DNA from: Paraescarpia echinospica
Taxonomy: Eukaryota > Annelida > Polychaeta > Sabellida > Siboglinidae
Length of the DNA stretch: 64,000 nucleotides
Direction: 5' to 3'
Assembly: GCA_020002185.1 (NCBI GenBank)
Contig: CM034533.1
Span: forward strand, 48,706,346-48,770,345
Shown: one piece after another, positions 8,972 to 18,646 of the stretch
Layout: every line of letters begins with the position of its first letter
Position numbering within the stretch: position 1 is the first letter of the stretch
Made by a program: the position numbers and the translations under genes
Notes under the pieces: model-generated
The model's database searches: none
Seen by the model: only the letters and a program-made list of their open reading frames with translations
What the model was told of the DNA's origin: nothing

Positions 8972-9376
8972 ATGACGCGAAACATGTACGAGGACTACTA
9001 CACGCGGCAGGTCGGCGGTGGCCTGCCGGTGTTCGTAGGCGCCCGATCGCAGCGGGGTCACGGACTGGGTAATCTCTTCGGCAGCCTGTTTCGAAGCGCC
9101 ATGCCGCTTATCAAGAGAGGGGCCAGGGCGCTGGGCAAGCGTGCGCTCAAGACGGGCGTGCGCGTGGCGCAGGACGTCGTCGCCGGCGGCAATCTGAAAC
9201 AGGCGGTAAAGAGGCGCGCGAGGGAGGCGGGCGCCGACCTTCTCGACGGGCTGCTGAATAGGCCCCCGCCGCCGAAAAAGCGACGACGACGCATAAAGCC
9301 GCCCGGCAAGCCGGCGACGGCCGGCAAGAAGAGGCGCCGTCGAAAGAGGCCGAGCGACGACGTATTTCCCGCGTAG
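8972..9376 (+). CDS. pX-like basic core/virion protein
   Basis: The 134-residue protein starts MTRNMYEDYY, then GGGLPVFVGARSQRGHG, an amphipathic region (NLFGSLFRSAMPLIKRGARA) and a very basic tail of KKRRRR clusters. This resembles the adenovirus pX/pVII-type and adintovirus virion proteins that bind DNA inside the capsid. QVGGG near residue 14 fits an adenain cleavage site. The start at 8972 lies two bases after the minor capsid stop. The coding frame extends upstream inside the capsid gene, but that part is out of register with it. The tail sequence is partly copied just downstream. Confidence 0.75.
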   Translation: MTRNMYEDYYTRQVGGGLPVFVGARSQRGHGLGNLFGSLFRSAMPLIKRGARALGKRALKTGVRVAQDVVAGGNLKQAVKRRAREAGADLLDGLLNRPPPPKKRRRRIKPPGKPATAGKKRRRRKRPSDDVFPA

Positions 9377-9600
9377 TAGTAGTAGTAGTAGTGCATCGGT
9401 GGTAGTCGTAAAGAGCTTTACCTCGGCGCCCTTCTCGTCGGGGGCGCCTACGAAAAAAAGCGACGATACATAAGGCCGACCGGCAAGGCGGCGCCGGACA
9501 GTAAGGGGAGGCGCCGTCGAACGAAGCAGACGTAGTAGGATTGCGTTCGTGCATCGGCAGTCGTGCGAGGGCGTAAAGTCCGAACTGGACCTGTTCAGCG
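9270..9600 (+). repeat. tandem partial duplication of the core-protein gene tail
   Basis: Bases about 9270-9440 (basic tail, stop, tag-repeat, gtgcatcgg word) recur with divergence at about 9447-9600. The second copy covers gcgacgatacataag, ggcgccgtcgaac, the double tag and gtgcatcggcagtcgt, and it runs into the start of the major capsid gene. It may therefore have contributed to the damage at the capsid start. Confidence 0.7.
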
Positions 9601-10841
9601 TGCCGACGACGCAGACGAGCATCGAGAGCCGCCAGTGGATCGATCACCAGCCGCTGACGGCCCTCGACGCTGGCGGCCCTATCGAGTTTCTCATTCCGGG
9701 CTCCGGAGACGACTATCTGGACCTGTCGTCCGTTAGACTGTACGTGCGCGCCAAGGTGGTGAAGGGGGACGGTACCGCGCTCGCGAACGACAGCGTCGTG
9801 GCGCCCGTCAACAATTTCCTGCATTCGATGTTCAGTCAGGTCGACGTGACGCTGAACGGCACGCTCGTGACGCCGTCGTCGAATACGTACCCGTTTCGGG
9901 CCTACCTCGAGACCCTGCTCAGTTACGGGCCCGACGCCAAAAAGTCGCAGCTCGAGGCCGACCTGTGGTGCAAGGACACCGCCGGGCGCATGGAGGCGAC
10001 CAACAACAACAACGGCGGGTTCGCGTATCGGCACGATTTCGTAAACGCTAGCCGCGAGTTCGACATGATAGGACGCCTGAACGTCGACGTGCTCATGCAA
10101 AACCGGTGCCTGGTGAACGGCGTCGACCTGAAGATGCGACTGGTGCGAAGCAAGGACGCCTTCGCGCTCATGGGCGACGTCGTCGATCCGGGGTTCAAGA
10201 TCGTTCTGCTGGAGGCCTAACTGCAGGCGCGCAAGGTCAAGTTGAACCCGGCCGTCCAGCTCGGTCACATCAAGGCGCTGACGCACGGGACGGCCAAGTA
10301 CCCGATGCGCCGCGTCGACTGCAAGGTGTTCTCGATACCGCAGGGTACGATTTCGCACACGCACGAGAACGTCTATCTGGGCACGCTCCCGAGGCGCGTG
10401 TTCATGTGCCTGATCGACAACGACGCCTACAACGGGGCCTACGATAAAAACCCGTTCAACGCGAAGCACAACGACATAAACTTCTTCGCCCTCTACGTCG
10501 ACGGACGCCAGGTGCCGAGCAAGCCGCTGCAGCCGGACTTCGCGCATCGGCGCTACATCCGAAGCTATATGAACCTGTTCGCCGCGACGGGGAAGGCGTA
10601 CGAGGACGAGTGGTTCGATGTGACGCGCGGCGAGTTCGGCAGCGGCTACACCATATTCGGCTTCGACCTGTCGCCCGACTGCTGCGACGGCGAACACTTC
10701 AACGTCGTGCGTACGGGGAACCTGCGCGCCGAGATCCACTTCGCGCTCGCGCTCGCCCGGACGGTGAACGTCGTCGTGTACGGGGAGTTCGAGACGGTGC
10801 TCGAAGTCGACAAGAACCGGAACGTCGTGTACGACTTCTGA
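9540..10841 (+). pseudogene. major capsid protein (double jelly-roll), start lost and one in-frame stop
   Basis: The frame reads through SELDLFSVP, QTSIESRQW and IEFLIPGSG, then LNGTLVTPSSNTYPFRAYLE, and after the break LNPAVQLGHIKALTHG and NPFNAKHNDINFFALYVDG. These are hallmarks of the Polinton hexon-like capsid protein. Total length (about 433 codons) is normal. There are two defects. The codon where related genes start is ATT at 9540-9542, and the first in-frame alternative is GTG 9549. A TAA at 10218-10220 also splits the gene near the junction of the two jelly rolls. There is no frameshift. The gene ends at TGA 10839-10841, one base before the protease start. Confidence 0.9.
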
Positions 10842-10842
10842 G

Positions 10843-11292
10843 ATGGACACGTTTCAGCTGATGCGTCGCCTGGCGATCGACGCGTACACTAAAAACATCG
10901 TCGTCGGCGTCGTGCCCAAAGACGAGCTGCCGGGGCGGCGGCTCACCGCCTACCCGACGGCGTTCGTGTGCAACACCGACGACGGCGACGAACCGGGAGA
11001 GCACTGGGTGGCCGTCTACGTGGGCGCCGACCGGCGAGGCGAGTACTTCGATTCGTACGGCCGTCCGCCGCTGCACGCCGACTTCCGCGACTTCCTGAAC
11101 CGCAACTGCGACTCGTGGACGCACAACGACAAGCGACTGCAGAGCGGCGTATCTAACGTGTGCGGACAATATTGCGTCACCTACCTGCTCTTGCGGTGCC
11201 GCGGAATGCCGCTAAGCGGCTTCCAGTGCCTGTTCGGCCCCGATAGGGTGGCCAACGACTGTCTCGTATTTGACTGGCTAAAGCCTCATTGA
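10843..11292 (+). CDS. adenain-like cysteine protease
   Basis: The 149-residue protease probably matures the capsid and core proteins. Its residues line up with the adenovirus enzyme layout: H54 in GEHWVAVYV, D70 in EYFDSYG, Q100 in RLQSG and C107 in NVCGQYC. The Q-to-C spacing of seven equals that of adenain. The frame is intact, and the length is a little shorter than adenovirus protease. It starts one base after the capsid stop and is the last gene of the rightward cluster. Candidate substrates in the element carry GG or GxG sites (see the proteins at 5066 and 8972). Confidence 0.9.
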   Translation: MDTFQLMRRLAIDAYTKNIVVGVVPKDELPGRRLTAYPTAFVCNTDDGDEPGEHWVAVYVGADRRGEYFDSYGRPPLHADFRDFLNRNCDSWTHNDKRLQSGVSNVCGQYCVTYLLLRCRGMPLSGFQCLFGPDRVANDCLVFDWLKPH

Positions 11293-11449
11293 ACGCTGCC
11301 AATTATCGCTTGTTGTTATTATTAGACGACCGAGAATCCTAACCGACTTTGTCGGACCCGCCGGTCTCGGGCTCCTCGCCGCGCTAGGCAGGCAAGACCG
11401 AAGTAGTGAGGTTGTATTATTGCGCTATCGCTTGCTATTACCGAAGTTA

Positions 11450-11490
11450 AATAAACGATGAAAACTGTACCGAGTGTTCGCATTTTTATT
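11450..11490. terminator. back-to-back poly(A) signals of the converging clusters
   Basis: AATAAA at 11450-11455 on the plus strand ends the virion cluster. TTTATT at 11485-11490 is AATAAA on the minus strand, 93 bases after the polymerase stop. The two transcripts therefore overlap slightly at their 3' ends. Confidence 0.65.
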
Positions 11491-11504
11491 CGCACGCACA
11501 CATA

Positions 11505-11580
11505 CATACATAGTCCCCTAGGTAGGGGTCTCTACCCCTAGGTAGGTCCCTAGCCCTAGGGGGTAGGGAGGGAGGTCCCT
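11505..11580. repeat. CCTAGG-rich inverted repeat between protease and polymerase
   Basis: Variants of ccccta-ggtagggg recur in both orientations, with three cctaggta/ccctaggg palindromes in 75 bases. On either strand this can fold into hairpins. It lies in the polymerase 3' UTR, where it might help termination or RNA stability. Confidence 0.55.
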
Positions 11581-11582
11581 CG

Positions 11583-12859
11583 TTATACGAGTATCGGCGC
11601 CGTGGTGACGCCGTCGTCGAGCACGCGCCGTTTGGCGTAGAAGTAGCTCAACGCCGCGCGCTCCTGAACGTACGTCAGCACGGACGACTCCTTCACTTGG
11701 AAGCCGCGGTTCCGGCCGCCGCCACTCCGTTGGCGGCGCAGCACGTCGAGGAAGGCGTCCTTGTCGACGTCGTTCTGACGCTTGCTCAGCCCCTTCGTAC
11801 TGTACTTGTCACCGTCGTCGCCGCCGAAACAGTAGTACGTCTTGCTACAGAGCGCGACGATTCCGCGGCCGGACCATTCCTCTTTGAAGCGACCCGGCGT
11901 TCGCTTGTCGTACCGGCGCCGACGCGCGCAACACTCGTCGGGCGCGTCCCACGCTCGGCCGGCGAGCCGGCACCGCAAGTACGCCTCCGCGTGCACGTCG
12001 CAGTGTTCCGACGGGAACCACTCGCCGCGGTGTCGAAAGTAGTGTTCGCGCTTGGCCGCCGCCACGAGCTCGTCGAGTCGGCGCCCCGCGAGGCTCAAAT
12101 ACGCCGAGTCCGTGTCCATCGCGCAGTACTGGAACAGGGGGCGCGGAATGTAGGCGGCGATGAAGTCGTAATAAAACTCCAGCGTGCGCAGTTTGGCGTA
12201 CTGATAGACGAAGTAGCCGATCTGGACGGGCAGCGCGTACCGGACGGTTCGCTTGTTCAGCGCCACCTCGTAGAGACCGTCGGGGACGACGACGTCGAGC
12301 TGACGGAAGCGACGATTATTGATCAGCGTCGAGGCGCCGGCGGCCGTGAAGAACTTGATGTTGCGGTGCAGGTCGACGCGCGTGATCGTTTTCCCGTAGG
12401 AACTGTTGCCGAGCAGTTTAAACGTGTCGGCGATGATGGCCTTGTCGGGGTCGTCGTCGCCCGCGCGTCGCGCGGCGGAGACCGTGTCGCCGAAGCGGCG
12501 AAAGCACGCTACCGGCTCGTACTCGACGATCTGGTAGACGCGCTCGACTTCGAGGCCGTGCCGCAGATACCACCGCAGTAGCGACGTCGCGAGCAGAATC
12601 TTGACGCCGAAGAAGCTCCCCACGAGCGTGCGCTGAGGCCGGACGAGGAGGTCGTGCGTTTCGACGTAGCGACGCATGAACGGGCTGAGATCGTCGCGCT
12701 CGATGTAGGCGTTCTTGAAGATCGGCTGCATCTCGGCGAAGGCGTCGCGCAGCGCCGCCGGAACGGCGATGTCGCACTCGACGAGGCCGAACAGCGTGCC
12801 GTCGAGCACGGCCTTCAGGATCGTCGGCCGCGTCACGGCGCCGCCGCCGGTCCAGCTCC

Positions 12860-12894
<35 letters not shown>

Positions 12895-15701
12895 CTCGTC
12901 GCGCGCCACTGGCATTCCCACATCTCGACGACGGCGACGAAGCGGCGAAGGTAGGCCGTGACGGCGATCGTCTCGGCGTACAGTTGGCTCATCGGCTTAC
13001 CGTTCACCGCGTTCGTCTCCCTCCCCGTGCACGGACAGCCGTGGAAGAAGCACCCTTGGAACTGGTACGCCGTCCGCGTCGCGCCACACCAGCCGTCGAC
13101 CCGGTACTTGCCGACGCGCTTCTCGCGCCCGTTGAACTGGTGACGTATGTGGGCCCCCGTCCGCGCCTCCTCCCACGTCAGCCACTCGACGGCCAGGCGG
13201 CCGTAGCGGTGTACGCGCTCCGGCCGAAAGGCGTTGTCCGCGCGCCGGCGCGTGTACCACCCCGTCGGCATCTCCTGCGTGATCGCCCATAGGTAGAGGC
13301 CGTTTGCGTCGAAGCCGACAATAGAGCGGCAGGGGCGCGCCGACTCACCGTACTCCTCGCGCCGAAGGGCGGTCACGCCGGCCTCGTGATAGCGCGTGAA
13401 AATGATCGAGGGGCCGCCGACGATCTGCGACTGTAGGAGCCGGTGCAGGTCCTTGTTCGGCTCGTTGAAGAGCGTGAAGTGGAGCGACGACGGCAGATCG
13501 TTAAACAGATACAGCAGCGTCAGGCCCGGCACGCTGATGGCGTCCTTGAACATGTCGATGCGGCGCTGCCGATAGAAGGCGAACTGCTTGTCGACGGCCT
13601 CCAGGAACGGCGCCACGTCCCTATTGTTATACCACACGAGGTAGTCCCGCAGCGTCGTCATCCCCTCGTCGCGCCATACCCGCGCGCAACCCTAGTATTC
13701 GGCGGCGGAGATGCCTTCGCGCTTCAGGCGGCTGTAGAAGGCCTCGCGCGGCGGCAGCCGGATCTCGGCCAGTTTACGCGGGTCGTCGAGGAACTCGTAG
13801 GGGAAGTGCCCCTTCGTCGCCTCGCAGCCGTAGGCCTTCAGAAACCGGGCGTAGCTGACGCCGGGGGCCAGGTAGTTGGTGATGTCCAGGAACTTGAGCG
13901 TCGCCGTCGCCAGGCACATGAAGTTGTTCTGACGCTTGATCGTGAACGCCGACGAGATGCTCTGCGCCTCGTCGGTCATGAACAGGGGCGTCACATATTT
14001 CTTAACGACGTTCAAGTCGTACTTCCCCGAATTGAAGCCGAGGACGGGGAGGCGGCGCAGGTGCTGCCACAAACGGTCGCCGAGCACCGTGTACTGGCTG
14101 TTATCGCGCGCCGCCTCCGCCACCGTCGCGTGCGCCCGCCATTCGGCGTCGAGCGCGTCGATTGCCTCGAAGGTCGCGTCGAACGACGGCCGCAGAGCCG
14201 CGCACGCCGCCTCGCTCATGGCCTCCAGGGCGTCGATCAGGCGCTTCGCGAGGTCGCCCGAATCGCCGGACGTCACGAAGCAGCGCGCCGTCTCGTGCCC
14301 GGGGACGTTCGAGGCGACGCTCACGCTGAGTAGTTCGTGTCGCGCGATCCACCGGCATTTGGCGCTGTCCGCCGGCAGATCGTGATCGTCGAAGTAGCAC
14401 TCAAAATCGTACGTCGCCCTGTACGGATAGTAGCGCAGGCGTTCGTCCACGTAGACGCCCTCGTCCTCCAGCTGCTGAAACACGGACGGCGTCGGATGGT
14501 AGACGCCGCCGGGAAAGACGTGGCGAACGCCGCCCTCGCACGTCGCCTCGTGACGCCGCAGCCGATTGGCGGTGCGCCACAGCGCAGCGCCGCACTTGCC
14601 GCATCGATACGAACGACAGAACAGCGACACGTCGGCTATGAAGGAATAGTGCGTTTCGAACAGATTGACCCTGATGGTGGTCGGGTAGCGATGGAGGGCG
14701 CGGCGGACCACTTCGGCGGTGGCGTCCTCCGCCGACAGCCGATACACGGTCACATTCGTTTCGAAGGCCGCCTCCACCCGGCCGAGTTCGTTCAGCGGGA
14801 CGCCGGCGAACGCGCAGTAGGGTTGGTCGCCGTAGTCGGCGTAGAGCCTTAAGGCGGCGGCCGTCAAATCGTCAGCGCGAAAGTCGGCGCCCCGATGCAG
14901 CGCCAGACAGCGGAAGAGGCACAGGTTGTCGGCGTACGGATGTCCGTAGCGATCGTTCACTAGGCTGACGAGCCCCGCGTTGCGGCGCAGATAGGCGGGG
15001 AGGGGCTGCTGATGGGCGCACCCGATAGGATGGTGGATGATGGCGTTAAGGAAGTATGTAACGTTCGTTACCAACTCGGCGATCTACCCCGAGTCGGGGC
15101 GCTGCGCGATCACGTACTGCAGAACGTCGGGCTGTCGGGTGGCGTTGAGGAAGCGTTCGAATGACGCGGCGTCGGAAACGAGGACGGGCGACTCGAGATA
15201 GCGGCCGCAACAGTTACACGAAGAATGGTAGTAACGTAGTCGGCCCGTCTCCCTGTGCAGCAGAATAAACCCGTACGATAAGTTTATTTTAAAGGCCCGA
15301 GTCTGCGCCTCGAACATCAGTCGTAGTTGGGCTTCGTGCGCGGCCGTATCCCCGTGGCCGGACAAATGGAAATTATACCTAGATTGAACGGGTCCGCGCG
15401 CCACAGACGTACGGATGCTCGCCCAGTAGTCGCGCACAACGCTCTGTAGGTCGTCGTCGACGACGTCGTCATCGCGACATAAATGGCTATCGGCGTGACC
15501 GTCGAACGGTCGATTGCATTTTGGACACACCTCAGCGGCGTCGCCGCAATTTCGCAGATGCCGCAACATATTGGCGCGCAGCGCGAACGATCGATCGCAT
15601 TTCGGGCATACTACGTATTCATCGCTGCCGAATGTTTTTAGATGCTTCGACAAATGACAAAGACGGACGAACGATCGATCGCATTTCGGACACACGTGCA
15701 T
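11583..15701 (-). pseudogene. protein-primed family-B DNA polymerase, two in-frame stops
   Basis: About 1372 codons, a normal Polinton length. The N-terminus has three zinc-finger-like units (CPKCDRSF twice, CPKCNRPF once). The exonuclease part has TYDFECYF (about 14400) and FNSGKYDLN (about 14030). The polymerase part has motif A FDANGLYLW (about 13300), motif B LLGNSSYGK (about 12400) and motif C MDTDSAY (about 12110). All catalytic residues are present. Two TAG codons, 15084-15086 and 13692-13694, cut it into three pieces that share one frame. No indel disrupts it. ATG 15701 is the first true ATG; the frame is open upstream to 15752. It converges with the virion cluster. Confidence 0.93.
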
Positions 15702-15751
15702 CGTCGGTCTAGGCGGCGCGCTATTAACTACGACGAGGCGCGTCGACGCCA

Positions 15752-15758
15752 CTTATAT
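15752..15758 (-). promoter_or_regulatory. TATA box of the polymerase gene
   Basis: Plus-strand cttatat reads ATATAAG on the minus strand, about 50 bases upstream of the polymerase ATG and embedded in GC-rich sequence. Confidence 0.5.
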
Positions 15759-15759
15759 G

Positions 15760-16635
15760 GCCGCCCTAACGCCCGCTAGGGGCTTTCTAAACGACGGCGG
15801 CGGCGGTTTTCTCCTGGTAGAGTAATGTGACAATTGGTCTCCGTCAGGTGGCGGCACTGCTGCCCCCGTCGTCCGTGGGCCGCCGAGGTGGCGACAGGGG
15901 AGCAACGTTTTTGTGGTGGCCGACAGGTGGCAGCGCTGCCCCCGTCGAGGGATAGTTTTACGTTTTGCAGTTCGCCTGTCCTGTCAGCGTCGCCCGGCGG
16001 CAAAGTTTTCGTTTACGTTTTGTAGTAGAAATTTCGGCTGTCAGCTGCTCCCGGTTCGCCTGTCAGCGGCGCCCTGATACGGCGGCAAATTTTTTTTTTA
16101 CGTTTTGTAGTAGAAATTTCGGCTGTCAGCTGCTCCCGGAGTGTTTTTTTTTTGTGCGCAGCAGTTGGACAGGCATTGAATGTCAGCGACGTGCGTGTTT
16201 TTTTTTTTGGATGGCAACAACAGTAGGCGGGAATTGATTTTGTTTTAATACGTTTTATTAAGCAGTCTCGTACTACTACATCATCACCACAGTAAGGCTT
16301 TATGCCACGGTAAAGAGTAAAGAGGCTTTATGCCACAGCAGAATAAATAATAAGGCTTTGCGCCTCCAACAACGGCCTATAGCAAAATGAAAATGTTCAT
16401 CGCTACTAAGTGTTCGGCGGGGGCTTATGCCACAGCGGAGTAAATAATAATGCTTTAGGGGCGCAACAGTGGACTATAGGCCGCCCGATTAAGTTCACCG
16501 GCTTTACTATTCAATTTCCTGTTAATGTTCATCGGCGTACCTACTAATAATTATAAGGCTTTATGCCATAGCGAAATGCAATGTTCAATTACTAAATGTT
16601 CATAGGCAAAAATTAAGCGTTCGGCGGAGAATACG
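15760..16635. other. non-coding Polinton spacer with short repeats and CTCF-like words
   Basis: There is no gene. CTCF-like words occur at 15841 (CCGTCAGGTGGCGG) and 15920 (CCGACAGGTGGCAG). A block holding gtagtagaaatttcggctg and tcagctgctcccgg occurs twice, near 16022 and 16107. Long T runs follow near 16087, 16146 and 16199. From 16295 the word aaggctttatgcca recurs several times. TTTATT near 16254 could be the poly(A) signal of the leftward gene at 16636. Confidence 0.5.
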
Positions 16636-17514
16636 TCAGACGTCGAGGCATGCCCTTTTCAACAGGTAATACTGCACGGCGACCTCCAACAGAGCACGGT
16701 CGAACGGCGCCGTCCAATCCGTTCCCATGAGCCAGTCGGCCACCTGGCGCATGAGGGCGCCCTCCGAAGCGCGATCGCCGCGCACGCAACTTTCCTCCAG
16801 TACCGAGAGTATACGAATAGCGGGGAGCAACAACGTCTGCTGTAGAAAGCTGTCGAGTGATGTTGAAAAAAAGCACACATTCAGGGCCGCCACGTTTTCG
16901 TACAGAATGTTGTACCGCCGGCTCGGCTTCCTTCCCCTGTAGCCGCACATGTGAACGAAGGGGCACCCCTCCTCAGGGGGGCACTCACCACATTCTTGGC
17001 GCGCGGTGTCCATCACGCGCTCGCCGATTAGCTCGGCAAACGTGGCCATCATACAGCGCTGACGGCCGGCGTACGAGTGCAGAACGCTCCACTCCGAATC
17101 GCCCTGAAGTGTGCCCACGATCACAGGGCGTTTGTTGCGGGCCCACAGTATGAAGTCCTCCGACGAAACTGACAGCACGGCCAGAGGCAGTGGCGACGAT
17201 GGCACGGCTGCTGCGGCGTCCGCTGTCGCCGCCGGGGTTAATGGCACAGCTGCTGCTGCTTCGTCTGGCGCCACCACAACCACCACTGGGGTTAATGCAA
17301 CGTACGTGGGCGTCCCGGCGTCGCTCACCAGGTCGTGCGCTGGCATGGGTTGCGTGTCTTCCGCCTCAGGCCAGTACGATATCCCTTCTTCTTCTTCTTC
17401 TCTCGCCAGCGGTGGATGGACGTTGGAGCCGGCGAGGCGTGGCGTCGTTTCCTTCTTAGCGCACTTCTCGGCAGGGGGTGCGCACTCGTCAGCAGCGTCG
17501 ATAAGTCCGCGCAA
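16636..17514 (-). CDS. orphan Polinton protein with a Cys cluster
   Basis: I do not recognise this protein of up to 292 residues. The first half is low-complexity (Glu run, Val run, Ala/Pro-rich). The second half looks globular: SEDFILWARNKRPVIVGTL, then ATFAELIGERVMDTARQ, and a Cys/His cluster CGECPPEEGCPFVHMCGY that could bind zinc. A helical C-terminus follows (ADWLMGTDW, LLEVAVQYYLLKRA). There is no ATG at the 5' end of the frame. Either translation starts at ATG 17346 (236 residues), or the exon is entered through the good acceptor ttattgttctgtag just upstream of 17530. Its place beside the RPA-like gene and polymerase suggests replication or regulation. Confidence 0.55.
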   Translation of the reverse strand: MRGLIDAADECAPPAEKCAKKETTPRLAGSNVHPPLAREEEEEGISYWPEAEDTQPMPAHDLVSDAGTPTYVALTPVVVVVAPDEAAAAVPLTPAATADAAAAVPSSPLPLAVLSVSSEDFILWARNKRPVIVGTLQGDSEWSVLHSYAGRQRCMMATFAELIGERVMDTARQECGECPPEEGCPFVHMCGYRGRKPSRRYNILYENVAALNVCFFSTSLDSFLQQTLLLPAIRILSVLEESCVRGDRASEGALMRQVADWLMGTDWTAPFDRALLEVAVQYYLLKRACLDV

Positions 17515-17600
17515 CGCAGCAGCAATTACAGCGTCCTACAGAACAATAACCAAAGCAGCAATTACAACGGTCTACAGAACACTAGCCAAACGTTAGTCAT

Positions 17601-18257
17601 TCAAACGTACACGCCGGCCTCGCTCGCCTTCTTCGTCACGACCCGCGCCTCACGGACCGTATACGTGTCCAGTATGCCACCCCACACGACCTTGTGCACG
17701 GTCAGCTCCAAGACTGTGCCAACCAGGCTCGCCACAAAGCTACTGCGCAACTGGTCGGGCAACAGGCCTGACACATGATCGGCATTGTAATCGCCTATCG
17801 CCGAAATAGCTTCGTCGAACAGGGTGATCCAAATGCCGGCCTCAGTGTCGGCGTCCTTTTCGTCTTCCACCAAAACGCGCACCGAAAAATACGTCTTCGC
17901 CTTTGCCTGTACACCGTGTACAGCGCACACCCGGCCACCGCTTTCTAGACCTCTCACTTTGCGCTTGCAAACGCCACAGCCGATGTACGTGCATTTGCTT
18001 TTCCAAGCCACGCCAACGACTGTTACGGGCGTAACAATCTTATACGTGCCATCGCACGCCAGCACGAACTCTTTCAACGATACCTCGGACGCACTCACCG
18101 CGGCCTCGAAAGTAGGCGCCACGTCGGCCGTCGGAAGCGCCTTCGCGCTGGCCTCCGACGCCGGCTTCGTTTTGCCACCAGACGCCACCGTTGGCACCTC
18201 CCTCAGCTTGCTGCCCCTCTTTGGCGGCGCCTCTCCGTGCGCGACAGGCGGCGACAT
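17601..18257 (-). CDS. RPA70 C-terminal-domain-like ssDNA-binding protein
   Basis: The 218-residue protein has a basic, Ala-rich N-terminal third. It then has a layout like the C-terminal DNA-binding domain of replication protein A 70 (Rep_fac-A_C). A strand (YKIVTPVTVVGVAWK) leads into a zinc-ribbon pattern CTYIGCGVCKRKV...RVCAVHG. YFSVRVLVEDE and GIWITLFDEAISAIG follow, then TVLELTVHKVVWGG and YTVREARVV. In RPA70 the equivalent order is CxxxxC, CxxC, a VxDxxxxxWVTxFxE strand and a final V-rich strand. A role in coating single strands during protein-primed replication is inferred. ATG 18257 was chosen as the first ATG; the frame is open a little further upstream, where tgtgtgttgcag could be an acceptor. 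Confidence 0.62.
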   Translation of the reverse strand: MSPPVAHGEAPPKRGSKLREVPTVASGGKTKPASEASAKALPTADVAPTFEAAVSASEVSLKEFVLACDGTYKIVTPVTVVGVAWKSKCTYIGCGVCKRKVRGLESGGRVCAVHGVQAKAKTYFSVRVLVEDEKDADTEAGIWITLFDEAISAIGDYNADHVSGLLPDQLRSSFVASLVGTVLELTVHKVVWGGILDTYTVREARVVTKKASEAGVYV

Positions 18258-18646
18258 GATCAACAACGCTCTGCAACACACAAAGTTACTGCAACGGTAG
18301 CAACACGACAGCGACGATACTTAGACGTTCTCCGCCCAGTCCCTATATAAGCGCTTTGCACGCGGCCCGCACGCGGCCCCCGTGAGCGAGCGCACGCGAG
18401 CCGCAAAGCAGCCGACTCTTACAAGGTTACTAAAACTGAAAAAAAACTCTCGGTCAGCCTAGTGCACTAACAGAACGCCACTTTTATTTCCTAATATAAA
18501 GTTACCATAAGATTCTCTAGTCCCCACTGACTATTATAGGCCGCTTAGTTTGCTCACATTTCACCTTTAACGGTCGTTTTAAAGACTTACAAACAGTTAC
18601 ATAAGCGCTTTATATAAACAGTGACGTCAGCCCCTTATGTAAGGCT
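18258..18646. promoter_or_regulatory. divergent promoter with two TATA boxes and a CRE
   Basis: The gap separates the leftward RPA-like gene from the rightward spliced gene. TATATAA at 18344-18350 can serve the minus strand as TTATATA. TATATAAA at 18611-18618 lies 29 bases before ATG 18647. A perfect cAMP-response element, TGACGTCA, is at 18622-18629, immediately after that TATA box. The word ATAAGCGCTTT occurs at both boxes (18347 and 18601). GCGCTTTATA also matches the promoter before the packaging ATPase. Confidence 0.6.

Noticed and set aside
9147..10850. 567-codon minus-strand frame antisense to the core and capsid genes
   Set aside because: It is a shadow of the GC-rich capsid coding sequence; its composition (Val/Arg/His-rich) matches no family, and the plus strand holds clear capsid motifs.
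11697..14852. Several long plus-strand frames across the polymerase gene
   Set aside because: All are complements of the minus-strand polymerase, caused by GC-rich third positions; no motifs and no start context.
6256..15086. Stop-codon reassignment or programmed readthrough explaining the in-frame stops
   Set aside because: TAA, TAG and TGA all interrupt frames here, while other genes in the element end normally at TAG, TAA or TGA. The altered capsid start also points to decay. It is kept only as something sibling copies could test.
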